Of a stretch of 34,083 nucleotides of DNA, positions 1 to 7,309 are shown in pieces. Below the pieces are notes generated by a model, which was given only the letters and a program-made list of their open reading frames with translations, was not told the DNA's origin and did no database searches. Within the stretch, counting starts at the first letter, position 1, and each line of letters opens with the position of its first letter. The DNA lies in contig JAPPNO010000037.1 of assembly GCA_028873845.1 (NCBI GenBank), positions 1 through 34,083 on the forward strand, read 5' to 3'. This stretch comes from Gemmatimonadota bacterium. GTDB lineage: Bacteria > Gemmatimonadota > Gemmatimonadetes > Longimicrobiales > Gaopeijiaceae. The position numbers and the translations under genes are program-made.

Positions 1-51
1 TACGTCCACAAATCGCACGATCACAACAAGATGCGCGTCCAGCGGCACTAG
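1..51 (+). CDS. Possible 3' end of an unidentified gene (left edge)
   Basis: Frame 1 of the plus strand is open from the window edge to a TAG at 49-51. It encodes a 16-residue basic, His-rich tail ending in KMRVQRH. I cannot assign a family. The reason to consider it real is that the minus-strand gene next to it stops abruptly at the same place: the tetramer CTAG at 48-51 supplies a TAG stop on both strands. The stretch is far too short to exclude chance. Confidence 0.2.
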   Translation, partial: YVHKSHDHNKMRVQRH

Positions 52-539
52 CTGGAGACGCCTTCGCTCTCGGCGATCGGGGCGCACTCGCGCAGGCAGC
101 GGATCGAGTTCTCGATCGCGGGACCGTCGGCCATGCCCCGGCGGTTGCCGAAGAAACAGATGACGTTGGGGACGCCTTCACGCGCGGCACGGGGGATGTG
201 CTCTTCGAAGGCGCCGATGATGGCGGCGTGGTTGGCGGGCTCGTTCAGCCCGTCCTCGATCGTCCCGGCGCCGACATCGCCGCAGGAGACGGTGAGGCCG
301 TGGTCGTGGGCGACGGACCACTCGTCGACCTTGAGGAGGTCCATGGCGGTGAGGCCCAGATCGGCGACCGACGCGCAGAAGGGCTCGAGGGGAATGTCGG
401 CGAAGCACCAGCGAGCGACGGATTGGGTGATGCCGACACCTGTCAGCCCATTGACACGCCCTCCAACTCCCCCCGCAATCAGCCCCAGCGACGCGGCTCC
501 GGTTGCCCTGAGGGCCTGACGACGCGTAAGGTTCGGCAT
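48..539 (-). CDS. Truncated Tat-exported hydroxypyruvate isomerase-like TIM-barrel protein
   Basis: The 163-residue product starts with a Tat-type signal (TRRQALRATG followed by a hydrophobic, Gly-rich stretch), so export in folded form is likely. The rest resembles the N-terminal half of sugar-phosphate isomerase/epimerase-like TIM barrels of the hydroxypyruvate isomerase type: an early W-C-F strand, then a strand ending in ICFFGNRRGM. Family members are usually about 260-300 residues, so the C-terminal half of the barrel is missing. The frame ends at a TAG at 48-50, and neither of the other two minus frames over bases 1-50 restores a recognisable continuation. I chose the ATG at 539, directly before the twin-arginine motif, rather than the upstream ATG at 572. 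It diverges from the oxidoreductase pair at 614-2961, and such isomerase-like proteins often accompany GMC oxidoreductases. It is probably a broken gene or a rearrangement edge. Confidence 0.6.
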   Translation of the reverse strand: MPNLTRRQALRATGAASLGLIAGGVGGRVNGLTGVGITQSVARWCFADIPLEPFCASVADLGLTAMDLLKVDEWSVAHDHGLTVSCGDVGAGTIEDGLNEPANHAAIIGAFEEHIPRAAREGVPNVICFFGNRRGMADGPAIENSIRCLRECAPIAESEGVSS

Positions 540-613
540 TCTGACACCCCATTCCATGCGGTGAAGGTTCACGACTGCAGTCCGGCAGTCCCGATCAACG
601 GGTACGGTAGCGC

Positions 614-1267
614 ATGAAGCGAAGGCAGGCCATCGGTGTCCTGGGAGGAGTCGCAGCAGGTCCTATCCTCGTGCCTTCAGGCGCCTTCGCGGAGCTGCTG
701 GCGTGGAGCGAGCGCGTCCGCAAATCGTCTCGCTCTCCCGACGCGCCCTCCCGCCTCACCCCGCCCCGCACCCGCGTCATGGCCGCGCTGGCCGAGGTTA
801 TCATCCCCGAGACGGACACGCCGGGTGCATCGCAGGCGGGCGTGACCGAGTTCGTGGCCGCGCTCGTGGACGGCTGGCTCGACGACGACGACCGGGACCT
901 CTTCCTGGCCGGGCTCGACACGGTGGACCCCGCGGCCCGGGAACGCTTCGGCGCCGACTTCGCGGACTGCACCGCCGCGCAGCAGTCCGAATACGTCGGC
1001 GAACTCGACGCACAGGTCACCCGCCAGCGCGAGGACCCCGGCGCGAGTGCATCCAGTCACTTCTTCCACCATGTGAAACGTTTCACAATCACCGCCTACT
1101 TCACCTCGGAGGTGGGCCTGGCGGCCATCGGGCACCGGACCTCCTACCGTACCTTCGAGGGGTGTGCACCGTTGACCCCGGCGGAGGGCGGTCCCCTGCC
1201 CAGGCCCGCCGGCAAGCGTCTTCCCGATTCACCCGTGGGCGCCAACACCCCACTCGGCGGCCCATGA
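614..1267 (+). CDS. Gluconate 2-dehydrogenase subunit 3 family protein
   Basis: This 217-residue protein begins with a twin-arginine-like leader (MKRRQAIGVLGG, then a hydrophobic stretch ending near AFA). It carries the typical core of the small subunit of membrane-bound GMC-type sugar/alcohol dehydrogenases: a helix with LAEVIIPETDTPGA followed by GVTEFVAALVDGWL, and a C-terminal part with FFHHVKRFTITAYFTSEVG. In known complexes (gluconate, fructose and glucose dehydrogenases) this subunit carries the Tat signal and exports the flavoprotein with it. The stop codon overlaps the start of the next gene (ATGA at 1264-1267), so the two are translationally coupled. The last 35 residues are Pro/Gly-rich and probably disordered. 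The substrate of the complex cannot be read from this gene. Confidence 0.85.
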   Translation: MKRRQAIGVLGGVAAGPILVPSGAFAELLAWSERVRKSSRSPDAPSRLTPPRTRVMAALAEVIIPETDTPGASQAGVTEFVAALVDGWLDDDDRDLFLAGLDTVDPAARERFGADFADCTAAQQSEYVGELDAQVTRQREDPGASASSHFFHHVKRFTITAYFTSEVGLAAIGHRTSYRTFEGCAPLTPAEGGPLPRPAGKRLPDSPVGANTPLGGP

Positions 1268-2961
1268 ACATCCGCCCGCGCCGCCAGCAATACGACGCCA
1301 TCGTCGTCGGCTCCGGCATGTCCGGCGGCTGGGCCGCCAAGGAGCTCACCGAACTCGGCGCCCGCGTCCTCGTCCTCGAAGCGGGGCCCATGATCGTCCC
1401 CGAGCGCGACTACGCCGAACATCTCCCCACCTACGAGATGCCGTACCGGGGCTGGAACGACCGCAAGGCGCTGGCCGCCGAGCAGCCCGTGCAGCGTGAG
1501 TGCTATGCCTGCGACGAGGTCGCGCGGAAGTTCTTCGTCAACGACGTCGAGAACCCGTACACGACCGACGACGGCAAGCCCTTCCTGTGGATCCGCGGGC
1601 GCCAGGTGGGCGGACGGTCGATCATGTGGGCGCGGCAGTGCTACCGTCTCAGCGATCTGGACTTCGAGGCCAACGCGCGTGACGGGCACGGGGTCGACTG
1701 GCCCATCCGTTACGCCGACATCGCCCCATGGTACGACCATGTCGAGGCGTTCGTCGGCATCAGTGGGCGGGCCGAGGGGCTGCCGCAGGTCCCCGACGGG
1801 GTCTTTCTGCCGCCCATGCAGATGTCGTGCGTGGAGGAGCATGTGGCCGGGGAGATCGACCGGGCCTTCGGCGGGCGGCGGCGAATGACGATCGGGCGCA
1901 CAGCGGTCCTGACCGTGGACCACAAGGGGCGGAGCGCCTGCCACTACTGCGGGCCGTGCCACCGCGGGTGCCGTACCCGGAGCTACTTCAGTTCGATCAA
2001 TGCGACCCTGCCCGCAGCCGAGGCGACCGGGCTTCTGACGCTGCGTCCCAACAGCGTGGTGCCCGGCGTCATCTGGGATCCTGCCGCCGGGCGCGTGACC
2101 GGCGTCCGCGTCATCGACGCCGAGTCCCACGAGGAGCTCGAATTCCACGCCCGCACGGTTTTTCTGGCCGCTTCGGCCCTGGAGTCCACTCGCATCCTGC
2201 TCAACTCCACGTCTTCCGATTTCCAGGACGGCCTCGCCAACTCGAGCGGAGTGCTCGGCAAGTACCTCATGGACCACACCATGGGCGTCGGCGCGCGCGC
2301 GACCTTCGACGGCTGGGAGGACCGCACCACCCGCGGGCGGCGCCCCAACGGCATCTACGTCGCTCGCTTCGCCAACGTGACCGAGCCTTCGTCCGACTTC
2401 CTGCGCGGCTACGGCTACCAGGGCTCGGCGTCGCGGGCCGGGTGGGGCCGGGGCGTGTCAATGGCGGGATACGGCACGGACTTCAAGCACGAACTCATGC
2501 GGCCGGGACCGTGGTCGTTCGGGATCAACGGCTTCGGCGAGTGCCTGCCCCGCGAGGAGAATCACGTCTCCCTCGACCCCGAACAGGTCGACAAGTGGGG
2601 GATTCCGACTCTGCGGATCAGCTGTGAGTGGAGCGAGAACGAGCGTCTCATGATGAGGGACGCCGCCCACAACGCGGCCGAGATGCTCGACGCGGGCGGC
2701 GGCCGCGACATCACGATCGACGACGAGATGACCCCGCCGGGCCTCACCATCCACGAGATGGGGACGGCTCGCATGGGACGCGACCCGGCCACCTCGGTGC
2801 TCAACGCGCACAACCAGGCGTGGGACGTGCCGAATCTGTTCGTGGTGGACGGGGCGGCGATGACTTCGTCGGCGTGTCAGAATCCGTCGCTGACGTACAT
2901 GGCGCTGGCGGCGCGCGCGAGTCACTACGCGGTGTGGGCGGCGCGGCGGGGGGAGATCTAG
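1264..2961 (+). CDS. GMC family FAD-dependent oxidoreductase (dehydrogenase large subunit)
   Basis: This 565-residue flavoprotein is of the glucose-methanol-choline family. The N-terminal Rossmann motif GSGMSGG (residues 16-22) and VLEAGP bind FAD. The C-terminal catalytic region has HEMGTARMG (His497) and QNPSLTYMALAARAS (Asn540), matching the His/Asn pair of the family active site. A cysteine-rich stretch, C226-x2-C229-x2-C232-x3-C236, lies in the middle; similar Cys groups in sugar dehydrogenase large subunits hold a [3Fe-4S] cluster, but whether this one does is unknown. There is no signal peptide of its own, so export with the Tat-bearing subunit just upstream is the likely route. The start is fixed by the ATGA overlap with that gene. 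Oxidation of a sugar or sugar alcohol in the periplasm, feeding the quinone pool, is the probable role; the exact substrate is not deducible. Confidence 0.9.
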   Translation: MNIRPRRQQYDAIVVGSGMSGGWAAKELTELGARVLVLEAGPMIVPERDYAEHLPTYEMPYRGWNDRKALAAEQPVQRECYACDEVARKFFVNDVENPYTTDDGKPFLWIRGRQVGGRSIMWARQCYRLSDLDFEANARDGHGVDWPIRYADIAPWYDHVEAFVGISGRAEGLPQVPDGVFLPPMQMSCVEEHVAGEIDRAFGGRRRMTIGRTAVLTVDHKGRSACHYCGPCHRGCRTRSYFSSINATLPAAEATGLLTLRPNSVVPGVIWDPAAGRVTGVRVIDAESHEELEFHARTVFLAASALESTRILLNSTSSDFQDGLANSSGVLGKYLMDHTMGVGARATFDGWEDRTTRGRRPNGIYVARFANVTEPSSDFLRGYGYQGSASRAGWGRGVSMAGYGTDFKHELMRPGPWSFGINGFGECLPREENHVSLDPEQVDKWGIPTLRISCEWSENERLMMRDAAHNAAEMLDAGGGRDITIDDEMTPPGLTIHEMGTARMGRDPATSVLNAHNQAWDVPNLFVVDGAAMTSSACQNPSLTYMALAARASHYAVWAARRGEI

Positions 2962-3043
2962 CTTCGCTAACCTAAGTGGGTAACATTGTCGGTCACGCCC
3001 AGGGAACTGTCGTCTATTCGCCCACGCGCATACTTTGCCCGAC

Positions 3044-3448
3044 ATGATACAACCTCGCCCAGCCTGGCAACTGGTAGTTGCAACCATGGTCGTCGGGGTT
3101 GCAGCCTGCGGAGACGGGGGCACGGAACTCCCGGCCAACCGAGCACCCCTCGCGGTCGGCACGATCCCACCACAGTCGTTGCATGTCGGCGATACGGCCA
3201 CCCTCGACGTCGCTGCCTACTTCACCGATCCCGACGGGGACACCCTCATCTATGCGGCAGCGACCTCGAACCCCGCGACGGCCACCGCAGCAGCGAACGG
3301 CAGCGGGATAGCGGTGGCCGCGCTCACCCAGGGCTCAGCCAACGTCACCGTCACCGTGACACTCCCGACGGCCACGCCGGCCAGCGTCACGGTTCCCCCC
3401 GACACCGACACCGCCGCCAGGGTCGTGTCCGACGAGGCTGCCGAGTAG
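3044..3448 (+). CDS. Lipoprotein with a single truncated Ig/cadherin-like repeat
   Basis: The 134-residue product (ATG at 3044; a TTG at 3035 is also in frame) has a lipoprotein signal with lipobox VAAC followed by GDGGTE. Next comes one copy of a repeat starting NRAP and containing AYFTDPDGDTL, a Ca-binding-like loop common in cadherin-like or Ig-like surface repeats. The repeat is cut at VTVTVT. The remaining 29 residues (from about base 3361 on) are the antisense of the neighbouring minus-strand repeat gene and do not look like a natural domain. The signal and first repeat match those of the minus-strand gene at 4458, so the two are paralogues pointing at each other. It is likely a broken or rearranged copy, or one state of an invertible locus. 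No clear ribosome binding site is visible. Confidence 0.55.
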   Translation: MIQPRPAWQLVVATMVVGVAACGDGGTELPANRAPLAVGTIPPQSLHVGDTATLDVAAYFTDPDGDTLIYAAATSNPATATAAANGSGIAVAALTQGSANVTVTVTLPTATPASVTVPPDTDTAARVVSDEAAE

Positions 3449-4458
3449 GCCAGCGTGTCCCCGTCCGGGTCGCTGAAGTGCGTGACCACGTCGATCCCGA
3501 CCGAGTCGCCCACGTACACGTCCTGTTGCGCGACCGCGCCCACCGCGTGAGGCGGCCGGTTCGGGACGGTGACCACGAAGCTCTGCCCGGCCGTCAACCC
3601 ACCCGGGTCGCTCGCCGTGACCGTCACCGCTGCGCCGCCCTTGGCCATGCCCGCGACCGTTACCTCGCTGCCCGCCACCGCCACCGCCACCCGCGTCGTG
3701 TCCGACGCGGCCACCGAGTATTCCAGCTCCTGCCTGTCGGGATCGGTGAAGTACTCCGCCACGTCCACGACCGTCACACTGTCCACCTCGACTTCCCGGT
3801 CCGCGATCGTCCCGACCGCCTGCGGCGCCCGGTTGGGCACCGTCACTCCGAAGCCCTGCTCGGCCGACAGCCCCGCCGTGTCCTGTGCCGTCACCGTGAC
3901 CGTCACGCTCCCCACGGCCACACCGGTCGCCGTCACCACGCTGCCCGCCACCGCCACCACGGCCAGGGTCGTGTCCGACGAGACCGCCCGGTACGCCAGC
4001 TCGTCCCCGTCCGGATCGGTGAAGTACCCGGCGACATCGACCTCGGCCACACTGTCCACGAATACGTCCAGGTCCTCGATCGCGCCGACTGCGACGGGGG
4101 CCCGGTTCGGGACCGTGACGGGGAAGGCCTGCTCCGCGGTCAGCCCCTCCGGATCCCGCGCCGTCACCGTCACCACCGCACTCCCGGCGGCCACACCCGT
4201 CAACGTGACCGTGCTCCCCGACACCGTCACCGACACGTTCGCCACGCTGGACGACACCGCCGAATAGGTCAGCGTGTCACCGTCGGGGTCGGTGAAGTAC
4301 GCCGCGACATCGACGGCCACCGCGCTGTCCACCTCCACTACCTGCTCGGGGATCGCGCCGGCCGCCCGCGGCGCCTGGTTCACGGGCGGTTCCGTGCCCC
4401 CGTCGCAGGTGAGGATCCCGGCTACGGCCAGTGTGGCTGCAAGTCGTCGGCCGATCAC
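3250..4458 (-). CDS. Secreted protein with tandem 91-residue Ig/cadherin-like repeats, 3' end rearranged
   Basis: This 402-residue protein starts with a short hydrophobic signal ending ILTC then DGGTE, an imperfect lipobox. It carries three complete 91-residue repeats (residues 27-117, 118-208, 209-299) and a fourth cut after VTVTVT (300-372). Each repeat begins N-x-A/P-P, holds a (Y/H)F(T/S)DPD motif near position 30 and ends VTVP. The last 30 residues are low-complexity Ala/Val and are antisense to the plus-strand gene, so the natural C-terminus is missing. The start is a GTG with a GGGGGG ribosome binding site, 10 bases after the tyrS stop, so it is the last gene of the menaquinone/tyrS operon. 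A role in surface adhesion is typical of such repeats but is an inference here. Confidence 0.65.
   Translation of the reverse strand: MIGRRLAATLAVAGILTCDGGTEPPVNQAPRAAGAIPEQVVEVDSAVAVDVAAYFTDPDGDTLTYSAVSSSVANVSVTVSGSTVTLTGVAAGSAVVTVTARDPEGLTAEQAFPVTVPNRAPVAVGAIEDLDVFVDSVAEVDVAGYFTDPDGDELAYRAVSSDTTLAVVAVAGSVVTATGVAVGSVTVTVTAQDTAGLSAEQGFGVTVPNRAPQAVGTIADREVEVDSVTVVDVAEYFTDPDRQELEYSVAASDTTRVAVAVAGSEVTVAGMAKGGAAVTVTASDPGGLTAGQSFVVTVPNRPPHAVGAVAQQDVYVGDSVGIDVVTHFSDPDGDTLAYSAASSDTTLAAVSVSGGTVTLAGVAVGSVTVTVTLAEPWVSAATAIPLPFAAAVAVAGFEVAAA
3343..4380 (-). repeat. Four tandem coding repeats of 273 bp (last one incomplete)
   Basis: Repeat 1 spans 4380-4108, repeat 2 4107-3835, repeat 3 3834-3562 and incomplete repeat 4 3561-3343. 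All four are in frame and each encodes the same Ig/cadherin-like unit of 91 residues. A fifth, inverted and incomplete copy lies on the plus strand at about 3136-3360. Over the FTDPDGDTL segment the plus-strand copy and repeat 1 are roughly 80 % identical in DNA by eye, enough for homologous recombination in inverted orientation. Confidence 0.75.
3344..3360. repeat. Palindromic junction between the two convergent repeat genes
   Basis: The core GTCACCGTGAC at 3350-3360 is a palindrome with 5-base arms around one central base, inside a longer stretch that pairs at 14 of 17 positions (3344-3360). It encodes VTVTVT on both strands. Both convergent genes keep recognisable repeat sequence up to this point and lose it immediately after, so it marks the point of inversion or fold-back. 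Confidence 0.6.
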
Positions 4459-4467
4459 CCCGCCCCC

Positions 4468-5736
4468 CTACTTCACCTCCACAACGAAATACCGCCTCTT
4501 CCCCGCGCGCACGATCAGAAACCGCCCGTCGACCGGATCGTCCACCCCCACCACCGCCCCCCGTTCGACCACCCTCTCGCCGTTGAGATACACCCCCCCA
4601 CCCCGCATCAGCCGCCGCGCCTCGCCGCGGGATGCGGTCATCCCGTGGTCGCACATCAGCGCGGCCAGCTCCATCCCGTCCCCCTCGAGCGCCGACCTGG
4701 CCAGCACGGTCGAGGGCACGTCGGCGAAGATCTCGGCGATGTCCGCCGCCCCGAGCCCCTCCAGGCTGCCCCCGAAGAGCACCCGCGAAGCGCGTTCGGC
4801 GCGCTCGAGCTCGCCGGCTCCGTGCACCGTGCGCGTCATCTCGGCGGCAAGCCGTTTCTGGGCCTCGCGCAGGTGCGGCCGCCGGGCCACGGCCGCCGCC
4901 AGCTCGTCCACAGCGGCCCGGTCCAGCAGCGTGAACATCCTGAGATAGCGGACCACGTCGCCGTCGTCCGTGTTCACCCAGAACTGGTAGAAGCGGTACG
5001 GCGAGGTGCGCCCGGGGTCCAGCCACACCGTCCCCTCCTCCGTCTTGCCGAACTTGACGCCGCCAGCCGATTCGACCAGGGGGAAGACGACGGCGTGGCA
5101 CCGGGGACCGCCCATGCGCCGCACCAGGTCGATCCCGGCGGTGATGTTGCCCCACTGGTCGGAGCCGCCCATCTGCAGGGTGCAGCCGTAGCGGCGGTTG
5201 AGTTCGCGGAAGTCGTACGCCTGCAGCAGCTGGTAGCTGAACTCGGTGAACGAGATCCCCGACTCCTCGTCGGCCAGGCGGCGGCGCACCGATTCCTTGC
5301 GGAGCATCGCGTTGACCGAGAAGTGCTTGCCGACGTCGCGCAGGAAGGCCACCAGCTTGAGGCCGTCCAGCCAATCGAGGTTGTTCGCCATGCGGGCCGG
5401 AGCGCTGCGAGACTCGAAGTCCAGGAAGGACGCCAGTTGGCGGTGGATCCCCGCGGCGTTCTCCTCGGCCTGGGCGCGGTCCAGGAGCGACCGCTCCGAT
5501 GCCTTGCCCGACGGATCTCCGATGAGCCCGGTCCCGCCCCCGACGAGCGCGATGGGACAGTGGCCCGCGCGCTGCAGATGAACGAGCCCCATGATCGGGA
5601 CGAGCGACCCCACGTGCAGCGACGATGCCGTCGGGTCGAAACCGATGTAGCCCGTCACCTGGCCGGCCGCGAGGGCCGCCGCCGCGTGTTCGCTCGCGTC
5701 GGCGAGGAGGCCGCGCCAGCGGAGTTCCTCGATCAT
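4468..5736 (-). CDS. tyrS: Tyrosine--tRNA ligase
   Basis: The 422-residue enzyme attaches tyrosine to tRNA-Tyr in the cytoplasm. It has the class I signature HVGS at residues 41-44, preceded by GFDPTASSLHVG, and the second signature as KFGKT at 228-232 in place of KMSKS; a KFGKS-type signature is normal for one bacterial TyrS group. Tyrosine/tRNA pocket motifs include SYQLLQAYDF and QMGGSDQWGNI. The C-terminal S4-like RNA-binding domain is seen in RGEARRLMRGGGVYLNGERV. The length is usual for the family. The ATG at 5736 overlaps the menE stop (ATGA), so it is translationally coupled to the menaquinone operon. The stop is followed after 9 bases by the GTG of the repeat protein gene. No T-box leader is present. 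Confidence 0.95.
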   Translation of the reverse strand: MIEELRWRGLLADASEHAAAALAAGQVTGYIGFDPTASSLHVGSLVPIMGLVHLQRAGHCPIALVGGGTGLIGDPSGKASERSLLDRAQAEENAAGIHRQLASFLDFESRSAPARMANNLDWLDGLKLVAFLRDVGKHFSVNAMLRKESVRRRLADEESGISFTEFSYQLLQAYDFRELNRRYGCTLQMGGSDQWGNITAGIDLVRRMGGPRCHAVVFPLVESAGGVKFGKTEEGTVWLDPGRTSPYRFYQFWVNTDDGDVVRYLRMFTLLDRAAVDELAAAVARRPHLREAQKRLAAEMTRTVHGAGELERAERASRVLFGGSLEGLGAADIAEIFADVPSTVLARSALEGDGMELAALMCDHGMTASRGEARRLMRGGGVYLNGERVVERGAVVGVDDPVDGRFLIVRAGKRRYFVVEVK

Positions 5737-7307
5737 GTCGTCTCCATCGGGTTTGTGCTCGAGCCGGGGCCGCGGAGGGGCGCCGGGTCCGGCTCCGGTG
5801 CGAAGCGCTCCTTCACCTTGGGCCGCAACACCTTGCCGGTCCAGGTGCGGGGCAGCTCGTCTACTACCACGATGCGTGTCGGGCAGCGGCCGCGCACCAG
5901 GTGCCTCCTGCAGTGGCGATCCACGCCGGCGGGGGTCACGGCCGCCGGATCGGCCTCGACCACCGCGGCGACGACCTCGCCCCACTCCTCGTCGGGGAGG
6001 CCGAGTACCACGGCTTCGCGGACTCCCGGAAAGGCCTCGATCACCCGCTCGACATCGCCGGGACTCACGTTGAGCCCCCCGCTCACAATGATCGCGCCGG
6101 CGCGCCCCTCGATCCAGATGAGGCCGTCAGGGTCGATGCGGCCGAGGTCGCGGGTGGTGAACCAGCCGTGCGGGCCGGTGGGGAGGGGCCGCGGAGTCGC
6201 GCCGGGACCGGGGATCATGGCGGATGCGAGGGTCGGGCCGCGGACCTGGAGCGTTCCGCCGGGCCCGGGTCGGACTTCGATGCCGGGCAGGGGAGGTCCG
6301 GCGGTGCCGGGGTGTCGGCGGGCGAGGGCGGGGGGTGCGGTGGCGACCTGCGAGGCGGTCTCGGTCATGCCCCAGGTGGTGGCGATGGGAAGTCCCGCGG
6401 CCCAGGCCCTGTCGAGGAGCGCACGGGGGGCGGCCGCGCCGCCGACCAGGACGCAGCGCAGGGTCTCGGGGACGGGCCGGTCGCGCAGACGGGCCAGGAT
6501 GCGCCGGAGCATGGTCGGAACAATGGCCAGATGGGTCACCTCGCCGGACAGGATGGCGCGGGCCACGGCGAGCGCATCGAAGGTGGGCCACAGCCGCACG
6601 GACGCCCCCGTCATGACCGACCGCACGATGAGCGAGAGGCCGCCGATGTGTCCCGGGGACAGGCAGAGGCCCCAGCGGTCGCCGGGGCCGAGCCCGAGGC
6701 GGCTCGTGACCGCGGTCGAGGAGGCGGCGAAGGTGTCGCGGGTGAAGCCGAACGCCCTGGGGGGGCCGGTGGAGCCGGAGGTGAGGATGTATGCGATGAC
6801 GTCGGGGTGAGCGGAGGGATGACGCCCCGGCCGGGCCACTTCGGCCTGATCCTCGCGGGGGGCCCCTCCGGAATCTCGAAGCAACTCGTGTAAACTCTGG
6901 TTGTCAATATGTAAACTGGCGTTTACAGTTTGGCGTGCGTGGTCGATTTCGGACGGGGTGAGGCGCTGGTGTAGCGGCACGGCGGCATATCCGGCCTTCC
7001 ACAGGGCGAAGAGGGCGGCGACGGCGTCGGGGCCGGGGGTGGCGCAGAGGGTGGCCGTGACGGGAACGGCCTGGCTGCGGCGGCCGGTAGCGGCCGGCCC
7101 GGTCGCGGCACGGGTGCGCAGGTGAACGGCCAGTCCGGCCGCGCGCGCCTCCAGTTGCCGGTAGGTCAGGCGGCCGCCGTCCCGGACCAGGGCGGTGGCC
7201 GACGGGGTTTCAACCGCTTGACGGGCCAGATCGGCGGCGGGGGTCGGCGGGGGTGGCGCATGGGCCGGGCCGGGCCGGGGCCGGGTCGAACCGGGTTCCG
7301 CGGTCAA
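5733..7307 (-). CDS. menE: o-Succinylbenzoate--CoA ligase (AMP-forming)
   Basis: The predicted 524-residue member of the AMP-binding (ANL) superfamily would activate o-succinylbenzoate to its CoA thioester, the step before MenB. Seen motifs: phosphate loop TSGSTGPPRAF (from residue 176), TWGMTETASQ, the hinge region GGLNVSPGDVE and the C-terminal catalytic lysine in RTWTGKVLRPK. The family assignment from sequence alone is only acyl-CoA ligase; position between menA and tyrS in a men operon makes MenE the best call. The start is uncertain: the TTG at 7307 lies 2 bases after the menA stop and is the most plausible, with an N-terminal Pro-rich tail. Residues around 125-150 come from an AT-richer DNA patch holding a palindromic operator-like site, between the N-terminal subdomain and the phosphate loop. 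Confidence 0.85.
   Translation of the reverse strand: MTAEPGSTRPRPGPAHAPPPPTPAADLARQAVETPSATALVRDGGRLTYRQLEARAAGLAVHLRTRAATGPAATGRRSQAVPVTATLCATPGPDAVAALFALWKAGYAAVPLHQRLTPSEIDHARQTVNASLHIDNQSLHELLRDSGGAPREDQAEVARPGRHPSAHPDVIAYILTSGSTGPPRAFGFTRDTFAASSTAVTSRLGLGPGDRWGLCLSPGHIGGLSLIVRSVMTGASVRLWPTFDALAVARAILSGEVTHLAIVPTMLRRILARLRDRPVPETLRCVLVGGAAAPRALLDRAWAAGLPIATTWGMTETASQVATAPPALARRHPGTAGPPLPGIEVRPGPGGTLQVRGPTLASAMIPGPGATPRPLPTGPHGWFTTRDLGRIDPDGLIWIEGRAGAIIVSGGLNVSPGDVERVIEAFPGVREAVVLGLPDEEWGEVVAAVVEADPAAVTPAGVDRHCRRHLVRGRCPTRIVVVDELPRTWTGKVLRPKVKERFAPEPDPAPLRGPGSSTNPMETT
6889..6927. promoter_or_regulatory. Operator-like palindrome with an extra half-site, inside menE
   Basis: TGTAAACTGGCGTTTACA at 6910-6927 has perfect 7-base arms and a 4-base spacer. 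A third half-site, TGTAAAC, sits at 6889-6895, exactly 21 bp (two helical turns) from the first arm. The patch is much more AT-rich than the surrounding gene. The form TGTAAA-N6-TTTACA equals the textbook TyrR box of enterobacteria, but no TyrR homologue is visible here. A near copy (TGTAAAC-N4-GTTTCCA) lies at 27248-27265. Confidence 0.45.
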
Positions 7308-7309
7308 GA

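Noticed and set aside
3250-4458. Tandem repeats as a CRISPR array
   Set aside because: The 273-bp units are in frame and encode protein repeats; no short repeats with unique spacers exist.
2986-6810. A 1274-codon open frame on the plus strand
   Set aside because: It is antisense to the repeat gene, tyrS and menE, is Arg/His/Pro-rich with no domain, and results from the lack of stop codons in GC-rich DNA.
6910-6927. Calling the palindrome a true TyrR box
   Set aside because: The form matches, but no TyrR homologue is visible, the organism is far from enterobacteria and the site is within coding sequence; kept only as an unidentified operator-like site.
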